Positions 1-10,900 of a DNA stretch of 64,000 nt are shown here, one piece after another. Source of the DNA: UBA7488 sp964414185. GTDB lineage: Bacteria > Pseudomonadota > Alphaproteobacteria > CAAHEQ01 > UBA3637. Made by a program: the position numbers and the translations under genes. The notes beneath the pieces are model-generated. The model was given only the letters and a program-made list of their open reading frames with translations. It ran no database searches and was not told the origin of the DNA. Location of the stretch: assembly GCA_964414185.1 (NCBI GenBank), contig CAYPVK010000009.1, positions 1 through 64,000 of the forward strand, read 5' to 3'. How positions within the stretch are numbered: position 1 is the stretch's first letter; each line of letters opens with the position of its first letter.

Positions 1-30
1 CCCAGCCGGTAGTTTTCTTTATACAAAAAT

Positions 31-56
31 AAAGCCCTTCATAAAAAAGGGCTTTT
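31..56 (-). terminator. Rho-independent terminator after aspS
   Basis: Inverted repeat AAAGCCCTT / AAGGGCTTT with a 7-nt loop, followed on the minus strand by a T-rich stretch. It lies a few bases beyond the aspS stop. T-runs on both sides make it potentially bidirectional. Confidence 0.8.
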
Positions 57-60
57 CACA

Positions 61-1827
61 CTATCTGATTTTGATATGCACTTCGCGCAACTGCTTTTCG
101 GTTGCTTCGGTCGGTGCTTTCATCAACAAATCCAATCCGTTTTGTGTCAGCGGGAATGCAATCACTTCACGGATATAATCTTCATTTGTCAACAACATAA
201 CTAAACGGTCAATGCCGAAAGCACAACCGCCGTGCGGCGGCGCACCGAATTTGAAAGCATTTAAAAGCCCTGCGAATTTAGCTTCGACCACTTCGGGGCC
301 ATAACCAGCGATTTCAAACGCTTTATACATCACTTCGGGCAAATGGTTGCGAATGGCGCCGGACAAAATTTCAATGCCGTTCAATACCATGTCAAATTGG
401 TTAGCCGTGATTTCAAACGGATTTTGATTATTGAGCGCATCCATACCGCCTTTGGGCATTGAAAACGGGTTGTGTGAAAATACCGGAGCACCCGTTTCTT
501 CATCTTCTTCATAGAACGGGAAATCCACAATCCAGCAGAATTTGAAAGCGTTCTTTTCAATCAAATCCAATTCGTTACCCAATAAAATACGCACGTTACC
601 GCTGAATTTTACAGCCTTTAAGCCCTTGCCGCAGACAAAGAAAATGCTATCCCCTTTTTGTGCGCCCGTGCGTTCCGTTAATTGTGAGATGCGTTCTTCA
701 TCCAAATTTTTGGCAATCGGACCTTTGGGACCTTCTTCGGCAACTGAAATATATCCCAAACCGCCCATTTGATTTTCAACCGCATACGCATTCATTTTGT
801 CAAACCAACTGCGCGGACGAGACGCTGTCCCCGGCGTTTTAATGGCACGCACGAAACTGCCCCCTTCAACGGCTTTGGCAAATAAACCGAAACCGGACCC
901 TGCGAAAATATCGGACACATCTTCAATGACAAGCGGGTTGCGCAAATCGGGCTTATCAGTACCGTATTTAGCCATGCTTTCCATAAACGGAATTTGAACA
1001 AACGGCGGTTTTGTCGTTTCAGCATCAGGCGCAAATTCTTCAAACAAACCGTAAATAATCGGTTCAACCGTATCAAAAATTTCTTGTTGGTCAACAAAGG
1101 ACATTTCAATATCAAGTTGATAAAATTCCCCGGGTGAACGGTCGGCACGCGCATCTTCATCACGGAAACACGGAGCCACTTGGAAATAACGGTCAAAGCC
1201 GGACACCATTAATAATTGTTTAAATTGTTGCGGTGCTTGCGGCAATGCATAAAATTTGCCCTTATGCAAACGGCTGGGCACCAAAAAGTCGCGTGCGCCT
1301 TCCGGTGAAGATGCCGTCAAAATCGGGGTTTGAAATTCGGAAAAGCCCGCATCCCACATACGTTTGCGGATGGATTGAATAAATTTGTTGCGCAACAAAA
1401 TATTGGCATGCGGCTTTTCGCGGCGCAAATCCAAAAAACGATAGGTTAAACGTTGTTCTTCGGATAATTCGGAAGTTTCCGCAACAACTTGCATCGGCAA
1501 AACTTCGGCCATCGATTCGATTTGAACCGTTTCGACTTGGACTTCAATTTCGCCCGTCGGCATTTTCGAGTTAATCGTTGCGGCTTCACGAGCAACAACT
1601 TTGCCGACAATCGTAATGACCGATTCGGGGCGCGTTTTTTCCAAGGTTTCAAAACTGGGGGCCAATTGGTCAATCACACATTGTGTAATACCGTAATTAT
1701 CGCGCAAATCAACAAACAAAAGATTACCGTGGTCACGTTTGCGGTGAACCCAACCCGAAAGCTTAACTGTTTGTCCGGCATTGCCTAAACGCAGCGCGCC
1801 GCATGTATGAGTGCGATAAATATGCAT
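61..1827 (-). CDS. aspS: Aspartyl-tRNA synthetase
   Basis: This is a class II aminoacyl-tRNA synthetase that charges tRNA-Asp in the cytoplasm. The 588-residue length is normal for the bacterial type with the GAD insertion. An N-terminal OB-fold anticodon-binding domain (about 1-105) precedes the catalytic core. Motif 2 is visible as FRDED at 221-225 followed by RSPGEFYQLDIEMSF, and motif 3 as GIDR at 537-540. The ATG is preceded by a good Shine-Dalgarno (AAGGAG, 6 nt upstream). Whether the enzyme is discriminating or also charges tRNA-Asn cannot be told from this window. It ends at a strong terminator and appears to be transcribed alone. Confidence 0.97.
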   Translation of the reverse strand: MHIYRTHTCGALRLGNAGQTVKLSGWVHRKRDHGNLLFVDLRDNYGITQCVIDQLAPSFETLEKTRPESVITIVGKVVAREAATINSKMPTGEIEVQVETVQIESMAEVLPMQVVAETSELSEEQRLTYRFLDLRREKPHANILLRNKFIQSIRKRMWDAGFSEFQTPILTASSPEGARDFLVPSRLHKGKFYALPQAPQQFKQLLMVSGFDRYFQVAPCFRDEDARADRSPGEFYQLDIEMSFVDQQEIFDTVEPIIYGLFEEFAPDAETTKPPFVQIPFMESMAKYGTDKPDLRNPLVIEDVSDIFAGSGFGLFAKAVEGGSFVRAIKTPGTASRPRSWFDKMNAYAVENQMGGLGYISVAEEGPKGPIAKNLDEERISQLTERTGAQKGDSIFFVCGKGLKAVKFSGNVRILLGNELDLIEKNAFKFCWIVDFPFYEEDEETGAPVFSHNPFSMPKGGMDALNNQNPFEITANQFDMVLNGIEILSGAIRNHLPEVMYKAFEIAGYGPEVVEAKFAGLLNAFKFGAPPHGGCAFGIDRLVMLLTNEDYIREVIAFPLTQNGLDLLMKAPTEATEKQLREVHIKIR

Positions 1828-1887
1828 AAAATTCTCCTTAAATTCTTATAATCTTACGCGATCCGTTTACAGAACCGCCGTTGAAAG

Positions 1888-1914
1888 AGTATATGAAACA
1901 ACGGTAAAAATCAA
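1888..1914 (-). promoter_or_regulatory. Possible aspS promoter with dyad
   Basis: On the minus strand TTGATT is followed 15 nt later by TATACT. A CCGTTG/CAACGG dyad (about 1876-1904) surrounds the TATACT box. The 15-nt spacing is short, so this is a weak call; the dyad could be an operator or chance. Confidence 0.3.
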
Positions 1915-1969
1915 GAAAAATCATCATCGCCTGCTAAAATTTCATTACTTTAAAAATCAATAAAAGAAT

Positions 1970-3355
1970 TTATAAAAAGCCATTATAAAATAATGACGGT
2001 TTTAATGTTTCTTCATTAAATTCTTCGGGCGTTATTTTTTCCATCATTGTTTGTTCGTCCGACAATAAAGACGTACCCAAACCGAAACAATGACTGTCAA
2101 TTTGAATCCCCATACTTTCCAACAAAGTCGGAGCTATATCAAATGTGCTGTAGTTTTTATGAATTTCTTTATATTTATTGTTATAATTTGAATTCATGAC
2201 AATGGTTATAATTTCACGTTTATGTTTATTCAATTCTTTTGTAAATTTTGTTTCCATTTGCAAATGGTCACCGACAATAATAACAACCGTATTTTTATAA
2301 AAATCTTGTTGTTTTAACCAAGTAATAAAATCTTGTAAAAATTGATCCGCACAAACAACCGAATCCCGAACATCCCGATATTTTGCTTTACAACCGTCGG
2401 AAAGATATCCGTTCGGGGCATGTGTATCAACCGTTAACAATGTCATTAAAAATGTTTTTTTTGTCTTGGGATAATTTTAACAATTCCCTTTTTGCAAACG
2501 GGTACATATCTACATCACGTAAACCGTAATCCGAAAATTTGCCTGTCAATTTATGATTTATATCTTTGGCAATTTTTAAAATTTCATCCGTACCGATTAA
2601 TCGTTGATAACCGTGATCGGCCAAATAATCTCCTTTCCCCATAAATGAAAGATAACCGCCGTTTATAAAAACCGTATTATAACCGTTTTTGTTTAAAATA
2701 TCCGTTACAGACAGCGCATGCGTTAAAATTCCGTCAGGATTTACACTTGCCACCGATTTTAACGGCAATGCATTGTGCATCGCTGCCAAACCGCCGACCG
2801 TCCACGTTGTCCCCGATAAAGAATAAAAACCGTAAAAGGTAAGATTTTCATTTTGTAAATTTGTGATAAAAGATGTTAAATTTTCACCTTGAAAATTTTA
2901 AAAAGTTTTTTCCATTGATTCCATCACAATAAAAATGACATTTTTTTGTTTTTTGGGAAGATATAATGTTGTTGATTGGGAAATGCATAAAACTTTTCAA
3001 ATATTTTATTATCATTTTCAAAAGCAATATTTTTACAAAATGCAACACCGCCCATTTGATAAAACAAATAAAATGCAAATACGCCACAAAATCCGAAAAA
3101 TATTTTACAATATTTTAATAAAGGTTTATAGTATATCGTAAACAAACACAAAACGACGAAAATACACAATACCAAAATAATTTCAAGAAGATAAAAATTA
3201 AAAATATCAACAAAATCCGCTAAAAAAATATGAAATAAGATTTGTTCAAAATCTACCCTTCCGTATTTGATTCTTATGACAAATGTCAAAAATGTAAAAA
3301 TGAACAAAAAGACGGTTAAAAATAACTTAATCCATTTCATAGTAATTTCATACAT
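1970..3355 (-). pseudogene. Broken LtaS/MdoB-like sulfatase-fold phosphotransferase
   Basis: Pieces in three reading frames together form one alkaline-phosphatase-superfamily membrane enzyme of the LTA synthase / phosphoglycerol transferase type. The 5' part (3355 to about 2950) encodes several hydrophobic segments. The catalytic part shows VIFIVMESMEKTF, the nucleophile region SLSGTTWTVGG, TVDTHAPNGY and the metal site VGDH. At least three lesions are visible: a frameshift in an A-rich run near 2941-2957, an in-frame TAA directly after MEKTF near 2899, and a frameshift near 2440-2465 between NIF and LLTVDTHAP. Two shifts are in homopolymers and could be sequencing errors, but the internal stop codon supports real decay. 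Such enzymes transfer phosphoglycerol or phosphoethanolamine to envelope glycans. It lies directly downstream of a membrane metalloprotease-like gene. Confidence 0.8.
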
Positions 3356-3358
3356 TTT

Positions 3359-4033
3359 TTAATAAATTAATTTAGTTAACAATTCATGCGTTTGATTACC
3401 CAGCACATTAAAATAAATGTCAACGCCTTTCCACCCCAAAGAGGCAAAGCTCAACAATATGCCGTAAGCGATTAGGTTGGCCCCCGGTAAAAACAACAAT
3501 GTAAATAAATATCCCGCCACTTTAAAATCCGTTTGTTTGGGGTGGATTTCCAAAATCGTGGAAGCCAAATGATAGCCGACCATAACCCCCAATACCGACC
3601 AATACACATTCGGTATTTTTTCGCCCATCATAATATAGGCAATGCTGGCCAACATAACTACAAAACCGAAAGTCGGAAAAAAATACGGCGCAATGGCAAT
3701 CAACCAATTCCCCTTTCCTTTAAAAGCAAAATAACCGCCTTTATTTTGATTGACATCTAATGATACGGGCGGATGAAAAGTCAATAACGCAAACAACATA
3801 TGCGTTAATTCATGTTCCATAATGGCCAAAAAAGACCCGCTCATACCCGGCATAAACAACCAGGCAGCACACATCAAAATGCATGGCAAACCAAACCACA
3901 AAAGAACATCCGCCGTAACCAAATTCATTGAAACGGCGACAATCGTATTGAAAGCAGGTACCGCCAACAACACCATTAATAATGCCATCGGCCATTTGAT
4001 AAGTGCCAAAAAGAAATTGATGCTCGATTGCAT
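3359..4033 (-). CDS. M50-like integral membrane metalloprotease-like protein
   Basis: Hydrophobic protein of 224 residues with about five or six transmembrane segments. A zinc-binding HExxH motif (HELTH, residues 74-78) sits at the end of a membrane helix, and NLIAYG-type loops follow. This resembles the M50B-like peptidase family of intramembrane or membrane-associated metalloproteases. I place the start at the ATG preceded by GGGGGG; an in-frame TTG five codons upstream overlaps that Shine-Dalgarno and is less likely. The gene sits just upstream of the broken sulfatase and just downstream of a DUF3108 gene on the same strand, so the three may have formed one envelope operon. Substrate unknown. 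Confidence 0.6.
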   Translation of the reverse strand: MQSSINFFLALIKWPMALLMVLLAVPAFNTIVAVSMNLVTADVLLWFGLPCILMCAAWLFMPGMSGSFLAIMEHELTHMLFALLTFHPPVSLDVNQNKGGYFAFKGKGNWLIAIAPYFFPTFGFVVMLASIAYIMMGEKIPNVYWSVLGVMVGYHLASTILEIHPKQTDFKVAGYLFTLLFLPGANLIAYGILLSFASLGWKGVDIYFNVLGNQTHELLTKLIY

Positions 4034-4064
4034 TGGATTACCCCCCAAAATTATTATAAAAAAG

Positions 4065-4772
4065 TTAATTTTTCCCCTGTTTTAAACCGGTCATATAAAC
4101 AGTGATAGTCCCAAAAATGGAAGTATCAAAAGCACCGCGCACCAAAACTTCTTCCCCATTTTCCCTGAGACGGGCAAAATAAACGTGCAGCGGCGGCGAA
4201 GTTTTATCTTTCATCCGGTTAAAAAACCACCCTTTTTTCTTACCGGCCGTGATATCTATATTAACGGTATAATAATCCGTCTCGCCTTCGAAAGATGAAT
4301 ATTTATTGTTTTCAAGCCTTTCTTTGCCGCGATAAGTAAACGTAACCAATAATTCGCGTTTTCCGTCAAAAATTTTGAACTCTTTTGTCTGAGGTTTGGG
4401 CAGATTCATCATTGTTAAAACTGCCGTTTGATAATCCACAAACCCTTTTTTATCCGCCAGATTGATGCGTCGGTTTTTAACTTTTTTACCGCTGACATTT
4501 GTCATGGTGGATACGTCAACGACATACATATTTTTTTCGTGAGTTCCTTCGGTCAAAAAAGTCGTTTTAGCCGGCAACAATACCGATAATAATCCCATTG
4601 TTTCGGTTCGCAACAAAGACTTATAATCCTTTTCGCCCATTACCAAATCCATTTGCCCGTTCATTAAATGCAATCCGGCACCTCGCGCTATATAATTGGC
4701 AATGAATGTATCGGAAGCATGCGCCGCCATGGCACAAAAACAAATCAAAAAGATTAAAAAAATATGTTTCAT
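4065..4772 (-). CDS. DUF3108-family periplasmic protein
   Basis: 235 residues with a clear Sec signal peptide (residues 1-19, cleavage after MAAHA). The rest is a soluble beta-rich domain resembling DUF3108 proteins: a segment DYYTVNIDITAGKKKGWF, then PLHVYFAR and a C-terminal VYMTGLK. Members of this family are periplasmic or outer-membrane-associated proteins of Proteobacteria without an established biochemical role. It begins a minus-strand group with the M50-like gene and is divergent from rmuC 61 bp away. Confidence 0.6.
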   Translation of the reverse strand: MKHIFLIFLICFCAMAAHASDTFIANYIARGAGLHLMNGQMDLVMGEKDYKSLLRTETMGLLSVLLPAKTTFLTEGTHEKNMYVVDVSTMTNVSGKKVKNRRINLADKKGFVDYQTAVLTMMNLPKPQTKEFKIFDGKRELLVTFTYRGKERLENNKYSSFEGETDYYTVNIDITAGKKKGWFFNRMKDKTSPPLHVYFARLRENGEEVLVRGAFDTSIFGTITVYMTGLKQGKN

Positions 4773-4833
4773 GAAATTTTCCTTTATGATAGTATAATCA
4801 AATCAATCAAAAAAGAAAAGGATATTTTATAAA

Positions 4834-5985
4834 ATGGTCGCGATTATTACACTGCTTTGCATTATACTCATTTTTATTGTCTATTTAATGGTCAAATTTC
4901 AAACACTTTCAAAAACACCGTCAATTTCGGCGGATTTGGAACGGTTGGAAAGGATGTCGCGCGAAGACGCGATGCATTTGCGCCAAGAATTGGGGCAATC
5001 GCTTATCGGATTTAACGATTCCATCCGTAAAACGGTTGAAGAACGCTTTGAAAAACTTCAAGCGGACAACGCCCAAAAATTGGAAATGATGCGCGCCACG
5101 GTTGATGAAAAGCTTCATTCGACACTTGAAAAACGCTTGGGCGAATCTTTTTCGATGGTTTCGGAACGTCTTGAAAAAGTACATCAAGGATTGGGCGAAA
5201 TGCAAAATTTGGCGGCGGATGTCGGCGGTTTGAAAAGGGTTTTAAGCAATGTCAAGACCAGAGGTACGTGGGGAGAAGTCCAACTCGGCAGTTTGCTTGA
5301 ACAAATGTTAGCACCCGAACAATATTTAAAAAATGTTAAAATTAAGGAAAATACAACCGAAGTTGTCGAATATGCCGTATGCCTGCCCGATAATGTGATG
5401 ATTCCGATTGATTCCAAATTTCCCGTCAAAAGTTTCGAACGCTTAATGGATGCATCCGAAAAAGCAGATATTGCCGGAGCGGAATCAGCCGGTACCGAAT
5501 TGGAAAAAGCTATTAAAACTCAAGCCAAAAATATTTCGGAAAAATACATTTTACCGCCGAAAACAACCAATTTTGCGATTATGTTCTTACCCACCGAAGG
5601 ATTGTATGCCGAAGTCATGAAACGCGTCGGATTGGCAAACGACATCCAAAACAAATACCGTATTTCCATTACGGGTCCGAGCACACTGGGCGCTTTTTTA
5701 AATTCATTGCAAATGGGGTTCAGAACGCTTGCCATTCAAAAACGTTCGGGCGAAGTTTGGCAAGTTTTAAGCGAAGCCAAAGTCGAATTTGCAAGGTATG
5801 CCGCTTGGGTAGACGACGTTAAGAAAAAATTGGAAGCCGCCAGCCGCGTTGTTGATGACGCCGGCAAACGCACCCGCGGCATTGACAGGCGTTTGCGTTC
5901 GGTTGAAAGCAATATGGCCGTTTCTCAAACTGACACAAACACCGTACAAAAACTTACGGTACCGTTGCTTGAAACGGATGAATAA
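4834..5985 (+). CDS. rmuC: RmuC-family DNA recombination protein
   Basis: 383 residues. An N-terminal membrane anchor (about 2-23) is followed by a long charged coiled coil (about 30-135) and the RmuC core (about 140-350), which carries RGTWGEVQLGSLLEQML and IPIDSKFPV, hallmarks of this nuclease-fold family. RmuC limits inversions at short inverted repeats in E. coli; its exact enzymatic activity is not settled. The ATG follows AAAAGGATATTTTATAAA. It is the only plus-strand gene here and ends in a strong hairpin terminator. Confidence 0.9.
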   Translation: MVAIITLLCIILIFIVYLMVKFQTLSKTPSISADLERLERMSREDAMHLRQELGQSLIGFNDSIRKTVEERFEKLQADNAQKLEMMRATVDEKLHSTLEKRLGESFSMVSERLEKVHQGLGEMQNLAADVGGLKRVLSNVKTRGTWGEVQLGSLLEQMLAPEQYLKNVKIKENTTEVVEYAVCLPDNVMIPIDSKFPVKSFERLMDASEKADIAGAESAGTELEKAIKTQAKNISEKYILPPKTTNFAIMFLPTEGLYAEVMKRVGLANDIQNKYRISITGPSTLGAFLNSLQMGFRTLAIQKRSGEVWQVLSEAKVEFARYAAWVDDVKKKLEAASRVVDDAGKRTRGIDRRLRSVESNMAVSQTDTNTVQKLTVPLLETDE

Positions 5986-5990
5986 ATTTT

Positions 5991-6022
5991 AAAGCCTTAT
6001 CGAATTTGATAAGGCTTTATTT
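5991..6022. terminator. Bidirectional terminator between rmuC and lipoprotein gene
   Basis: Perfect 11-bp stem AAAGCCTTATC / GATAAGGCTTT with a 6-nt loop, then ATTTTTATT on the plus strand. The convergent gene ends at 6023, so the hairpin probably serves both directions. Confidence 0.85.
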
Positions 6023-6361
6023 TTATTCATAATTTCGGATTAAATTATCCACTTTTTTTAACCAAATATCCTTAGTGTCCTGATCGCAAATTTTTGTTTG
6101 TTTATAAAATTGCGTACGTTGTTGCACAACGGAATCCTTAGAAGACGGCATTTCAACAATACCCAAATATTCCGCCGTTTCTTCATGGCCGTCGGCATCA
6201 AAATATAAAACGCCCATATGATATTTTTCCAACTGCCCCTTTTCATTTAAATAAGACAAATCGAATGTTTCTTTTTCTATAACCGTTAACATTTGCGGAG
6301 CACATGACGATGTCATAAGTGCCGATAAAATGCCCAATGATTTCACTATATTTTTTTTCAT
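6023..6361 (-). CDS. Small putative lipoprotein
   Basis: 112 residues from the chosen ATG. A lysine-rich start and hydrophobic stretch end in a lipobox-like LMTSSC, so a lipid-anchored periplasmic protein is likely. The mature part is charged and polar with no family I recognise. An ATG four codons upstream has no ribosome-binding site, whereas the chosen one has GAAG 6 nt before it. The gene begins 18 bp after the proS stop on the same strand and shares its terminator, so it is probably co-transcribed with proS. Confidence 0.55.
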   Translation of the reverse strand: MKKNIVKSLGILSALMTSSCAPQMLTVIEKETFDLSYLNEKGQLEKYHMGVLYFDADGHEETAEYLGIVEMPSSKDSVVQQRTQFYKQTKICDQDTKDIWLKKVDNLIRNYE

Positions 6362-6378
6362 ATTTATCTTCATATAAA

Positions 6379-7893
6379 TTAATAAGCACGCGCGTAAATC
6401 ACATCCGTTGTGGCCGGTTTACCTGATATTAAACAAACACCTTGCGTACCGGTTTGGTCAAAGGGAATACAACGAATGGTAATACGCATTTGTTTCATTT
6501 TTTCAAGCGTATCTTCATCCCCACTCCATTTGCCGCGTACAAAAGCCACTTTAGGTTTATCCGACCCTAACCATACATTTTGATTGGCAAAATATTTTTC
6601 CATTTCTTCGGGAGTTTGAATATCCGTACGAATATTTTCTTCCAAACGTTTTTTTGCCACATCAAACATCGTTTGTTGAATACGAATCAACCGTTCGGCA
6701 ATATCCGCCGTAAAATCGTTAAATCCGACAACTTCTTTACCTGCGGGCGTACCGATTTTCAATCGCTCGCGCACCATAACATTATTACCGTCCATATCGC
6801 GCGGCCCAACTTCAACAATAACGGGAACGCCTTTGCGCGCCCATTCCCAATACTTGTCGGTTGAAGATTTATCGCGCGCATCCAATTTCACACGGATTTT
6901 TTCGCCAAAAGCCGTTTGTCCTGCCAAAGCCGAACGCAACCTTGTCGCATATTCCATAACGGCTTCGGATTTTGCCGGATCTTTTAACATAGGCACAATA
7001 ACGATTTGATACGGTGCCAATACCGGTGGCGTAACCATTCCTTCATCATCGGCATGAGACATAATTACCCCGCCGATTAAACGGGTTGATACGCCCCATG
7101 AAGTTGTATAAGCGTATTCCAATTCGCCGTTTTTATTTTGAAATTTAATATCGGCCGATTTGGCAAATGTTTGTCCCAAAAAGTGCGACGTACCGGCTTG
7201 CAACGCCCGCCCGTCTTGCATCATCGGTTCAAACGTGTATGTGTCCACGGCACCGGGAAATTTTTCGTGTTCGGGTTTTTGCCCGGGGATGACCGGAATT
7301 GCCAAACAATTTTGCGCCAAATCCACATAAACGTTTAACATGGTTTTGGCTTCATTTTGAGCTTCCTCATACGTAGCATGGACGGTATGTCCTTCTTGCC
7401 ACAAAAATTCGCGCGTTCTTAAAAAAATACGCGGGCGCATTTCCCAACGCACAACATTCGCCCATTGGTTGACCATCATGGGCAAATCACGATAAGATTT
7501 GACCCATTTTGAAAAAGATTCGGCAATAATCGCTTCGGACGTCGGACGCACGATCAACGGTTCATCAAGTTCCCCGGACGGTACCAATTTACCGTCCTTT
7601 GCCGTTAAACGAGAATGCGTTACAACAGCCATTTCTTTCGCAAAACCTTCAACATGGTCGGCTTCTTTTTGGAAAAAACTCAATGGAATAAATAACGGGA
7701 AATAGCAATTTTCATGTCCTGTTTCTTTAATTTTATCATCAAGCAAGCGTTGAATCCGTTCCCAAATTCCATAGCCCCATTGTTTAATAACCATACATCC
7801 AGGGGACGGAGATAATTCGGCCATATCGGCCGCCGTAATCACATTTTGATACCATTCGGGATAATTGCCCGCGCGCGTATTTTGTAATGCCAT
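6379..7893 (-). CDS. proS: Prolyl-tRNA synthetase, archaeal/eukaryotic type
   Basis: 504 residues. It charges tRNA-Pro. The sequence begins in the style of the archaeal/eukaryotic ProRS class (YPEWYQNVITAADMAE), with RPTSEAI, FLWQEGHTVHAT and GTSHFLGQTFAK in the class II core and a C-terminal zinc-like extension ending in RAY. It lacks the large editing insertion of the E. coli type enzyme. I use the ATG with AAAGGAT 8 nt upstream; an ATG two codons earlier is too close to that site. This ProRS class occurs patchily in bacteria and is usually attributed to horizontal transfer. Confidence 0.92.
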   Translation of the reverse strand: MALQNTRAGNYPEWYQNVITAADMAELSPSPGCMVIKQWGYGIWERIQRLLDDKIKETGHENCYFPLFIPLSFFQKEADHVEGFAKEMAVVTHSRLTAKDGKLVPSGELDEPLIVRPTSEAIIAESFSKWVKSYRDLPMMVNQWANVVRWEMRPRIFLRTREFLWQEGHTVHATYEEAQNEAKTMLNVYVDLAQNCLAIPVIPGQKPEHEKFPGAVDTYTFEPMMQDGRALQAGTSHFLGQTFAKSADIKFQNKNGELEYAYTTSWGVSTRLIGGVIMSHADDEGMVTPPVLAPYQIVIVPMLKDPAKSEAVMEYATRLRSALAGQTAFGEKIRVKLDARDKSSTDKYWEWARKGVPVIVEVGPRDMDGNNVMVRERLKIGTPAGKEVVGFNDFTADIAERLIRIQQTMFDVAKKRLEENIRTDIQTPEEMEKYFANQNVWLGSDKPKVAFVRGKWSGDEDTLEKMKQMRITIRCIPFDQTGTQGVCLISGKPATTDVIYARAY

Positions 7894-7978
7894 TTTCATA
7901 TCCTTTCAACAAAAGTGGTGTGAGTATATCAAAGTTTATTTTATTTTTCAATGATAGTTTTAAATAAATGCGATTATT

Positions 7979-10900
7979 TTAAGCTAAATCCGCAATTTTT
8001 TGAATGATTTTTTTAATTCCCGCCAAACGGTCGGTCGGTTTGTCCCACGGGCGCATCACAATCAACTTTTGGTCGGGGCGGATTTTCATTGTTCCTAATT
8101 GTTTGGACATATATTCAATAAGCGCTGCCGGATTGGGGAAAGTGTTTTTATAAAAAGCAATGCCGGCTCCTTTGGGCCCTGCATCAATGCGTTCAATGTT
8201 GGCGCGTTTGGCCAATAATTTAAGCTCAACCGTATTTAACAAATTATCGACTTCAATCGGATAGGCACCGAAACGGTCAACCAATTCGGCGCGCAAAGAT
8301 TCAATCTCTTCCAAAGTTTCTATGTCGCCGATACGATTATACAAATTCATGCGCACATCCAAATCCGCCACATATTCGGACGGGATAAGTACCGGCAAAC
8401 CGACCGAAATTTGCGGGGAAAAATCTTCATTGTCGGATGTTTTTTCACCCGATTGTTCGGCGCGCAACCGCCGTACGGCATCGGCCAACATCTTTTGATA
8501 CAACGCCACCCCGATTTCTTTGATATGGCCCGATTGTTCATCGCCCAGCAAGTTCCCTGCACCGCGGATATCCAAATCATGGCTCGCCAACATAAAGCCG
8601 GCCCCCAAACTGTCCAAGCTTTGCATCACATTTAAACGTTTTTGCGCCGTTTCGCTCAATTTTTTATTCGGCGGTGTCGTATAATAGGCATAAGCACGCA
8701 ACTTGCCGCGCCCGACACGCCCACGCAATTGATACAATGCTGCTAAACCGAAACGGTCGGAACGATAGACAATAATAGTATTGACCGACGGCATATCAAG
8801 ACCGGATTCAATAATGCTTGTTGCCAATAACACATCAAATTTGCGTTCGGCAAAATCCACCATAATTTTTTCGAGTTGCGCCGCCGCCATTTGTCCGTGC
8901 GCTTTAACCACGCGAATATCCGGCACCAATTTTTTCAATACATCTTCCACTTCGAACATATCCGAAATACGCGGACAAACAAAAAAAGTCTGTCCCCCTC
9001 GGAAATGTTCGCGCAAAATGGCTTCCTTAACAATCACACCGTCAAACGGGCTGATAAAGGTTTTAACCGCCAATCTGTCCACGGGCGGCGTTGCGATAAT
9101 GGACAAATCGCGCACACCCGATAACGATAATTGCAAAGTTCTTGGGATTGGCGTTGCCGTCAACGTCAACACATGCACGCCCGTTTTAAGTTCTTTAAGC
9201 CGTTCTTTATGCGTAACCCCGAAATGTTGTTCTTCATCAACGATGACAAGTCCCAAATTTTTGAATTTAATGGATTTGCTTAAAATGGCATGCGTGCCGA
9301 TAACAATATCCAAGGTGCCTTTTTCAAGCTCTTCTTTAACAATTTTAGCCTTTGACGCACTGACCAGGCGTGACAAGCTGCCGATACGAATAGGGAAACC
9401 TTTAAACCGTTCCATGAAATTTTGCGCGTGTTGACGCGCCAACAAAGTCGTCGGAGCAATAACGGCGACCTGTTCGCCATTCATGGCCGCCAAAAAGGCA
9501 GCGCGCAACGCGACCTCCGTTTTACCGAAACCGACATCGCCGCAAACCAACCTGTCCATCGGTTTGCCGCGCGACAAATCTTGTTCAACATCGGCAATGG
9601 TTTTCAGCTGGTCATCCGTTTCGACATAGGGGAAACGTGCGCAAAATTCTTGATAAGCCCCATGAGGCGGCAGAATTTTCGGCATTTTTTTAAGCTCTCT
9701 GGTCGATGCAATCGCCAATAATTGTTCCGCCATTGCGAATAAATCTTTTTTAACGCGCTCTTTGCGGTTTGAAAAGCTTTGGCTGCCCAATTTGTCTAAC
9801 GAAACATTTTCCGAACCGTACCGGGACAATACTTCCAAATTTTCCACCGGCACAAAAAGTTTATCGCCCCCGTCATACACAACCAACAAACAATCATGCG
9901 CCGCCCCATCCACATTCAATGTTTCCAACCGTTCAAACCGACCGATACCGTGCGTTTGATGGACAACCAAATCACCCGCGCTTAATGTCGTTATATCCGT
10001 AATGAAGTTTGCGTTTTTCTTCTTTTTCGGCGTTCGGATAATACGTTCGCCCAAAATATCCGTTTCGGTTATGACAATAAAATCGCTACCTGCAAAACCT
10101 TTTTCAAACGGTGCGCTGATTAAAGCGGGCGATTTTGATAAAGCTTTTTTAAATGAATCGGCTTCATATAACGTAATTCCTTTATCGCGCAATAATCCGC
10201 TTAAACGAGCACCTGCCCCATGGGTTGCCGCGGATATAATAATTTTTTTGGAAGAGTGTCGAATAAAATCCGCCACCGCATCAAATACGTCTTGGTCTTC
10301 GCGCAGGCGCCCTTCAACAAAATTATGCCCGGGACGCCCCTGCATATCTTGCGTACCCGGCTCCACAAACGGCGAAAATGAAAAATTTTTGTGCGCACTT
10401 ATAAGCTCATGTGTTTCATCGTGTTTTAAGAAAAACAATTCCGGCGGTATCGGATGATAGATTGCGGCCGTTGTAAACCCTTGGTTAACAGCTTCCAAAC
10501 GCGCCCTGTAATATTCTTGGATTTGGTCGGCTCTGGCTTCAAAAGCACCCGCTATTTGAAAATCCACACTGATGGGAATACCTTGAATATATTCGAAAAA
10601 AGAAACCATTCGTTTATGAAAGAGCGGCAAAAAATGTTCAATGCCTTGTGTATAGCGCCCTTCGGAAACAGCCGTATAAAACACATCATCGCGTACGGTG
10701 CCGAACAATTCGCGGTATCCGGAACGAAACAAAGAAATACTTTCATCATTCAAAGCAAATTCCGCCATCGGTTTAATCGTAAAAGATTTAACGGGCGAAC
10801 TGCTGCGTTGAGTAATGGCATCAAACGTTTTAATCGAATCAATTTCATCGCCGAAAAAATCCACGCGCAACGGATTTTCAAAACCTGCGGGGAATAAATC

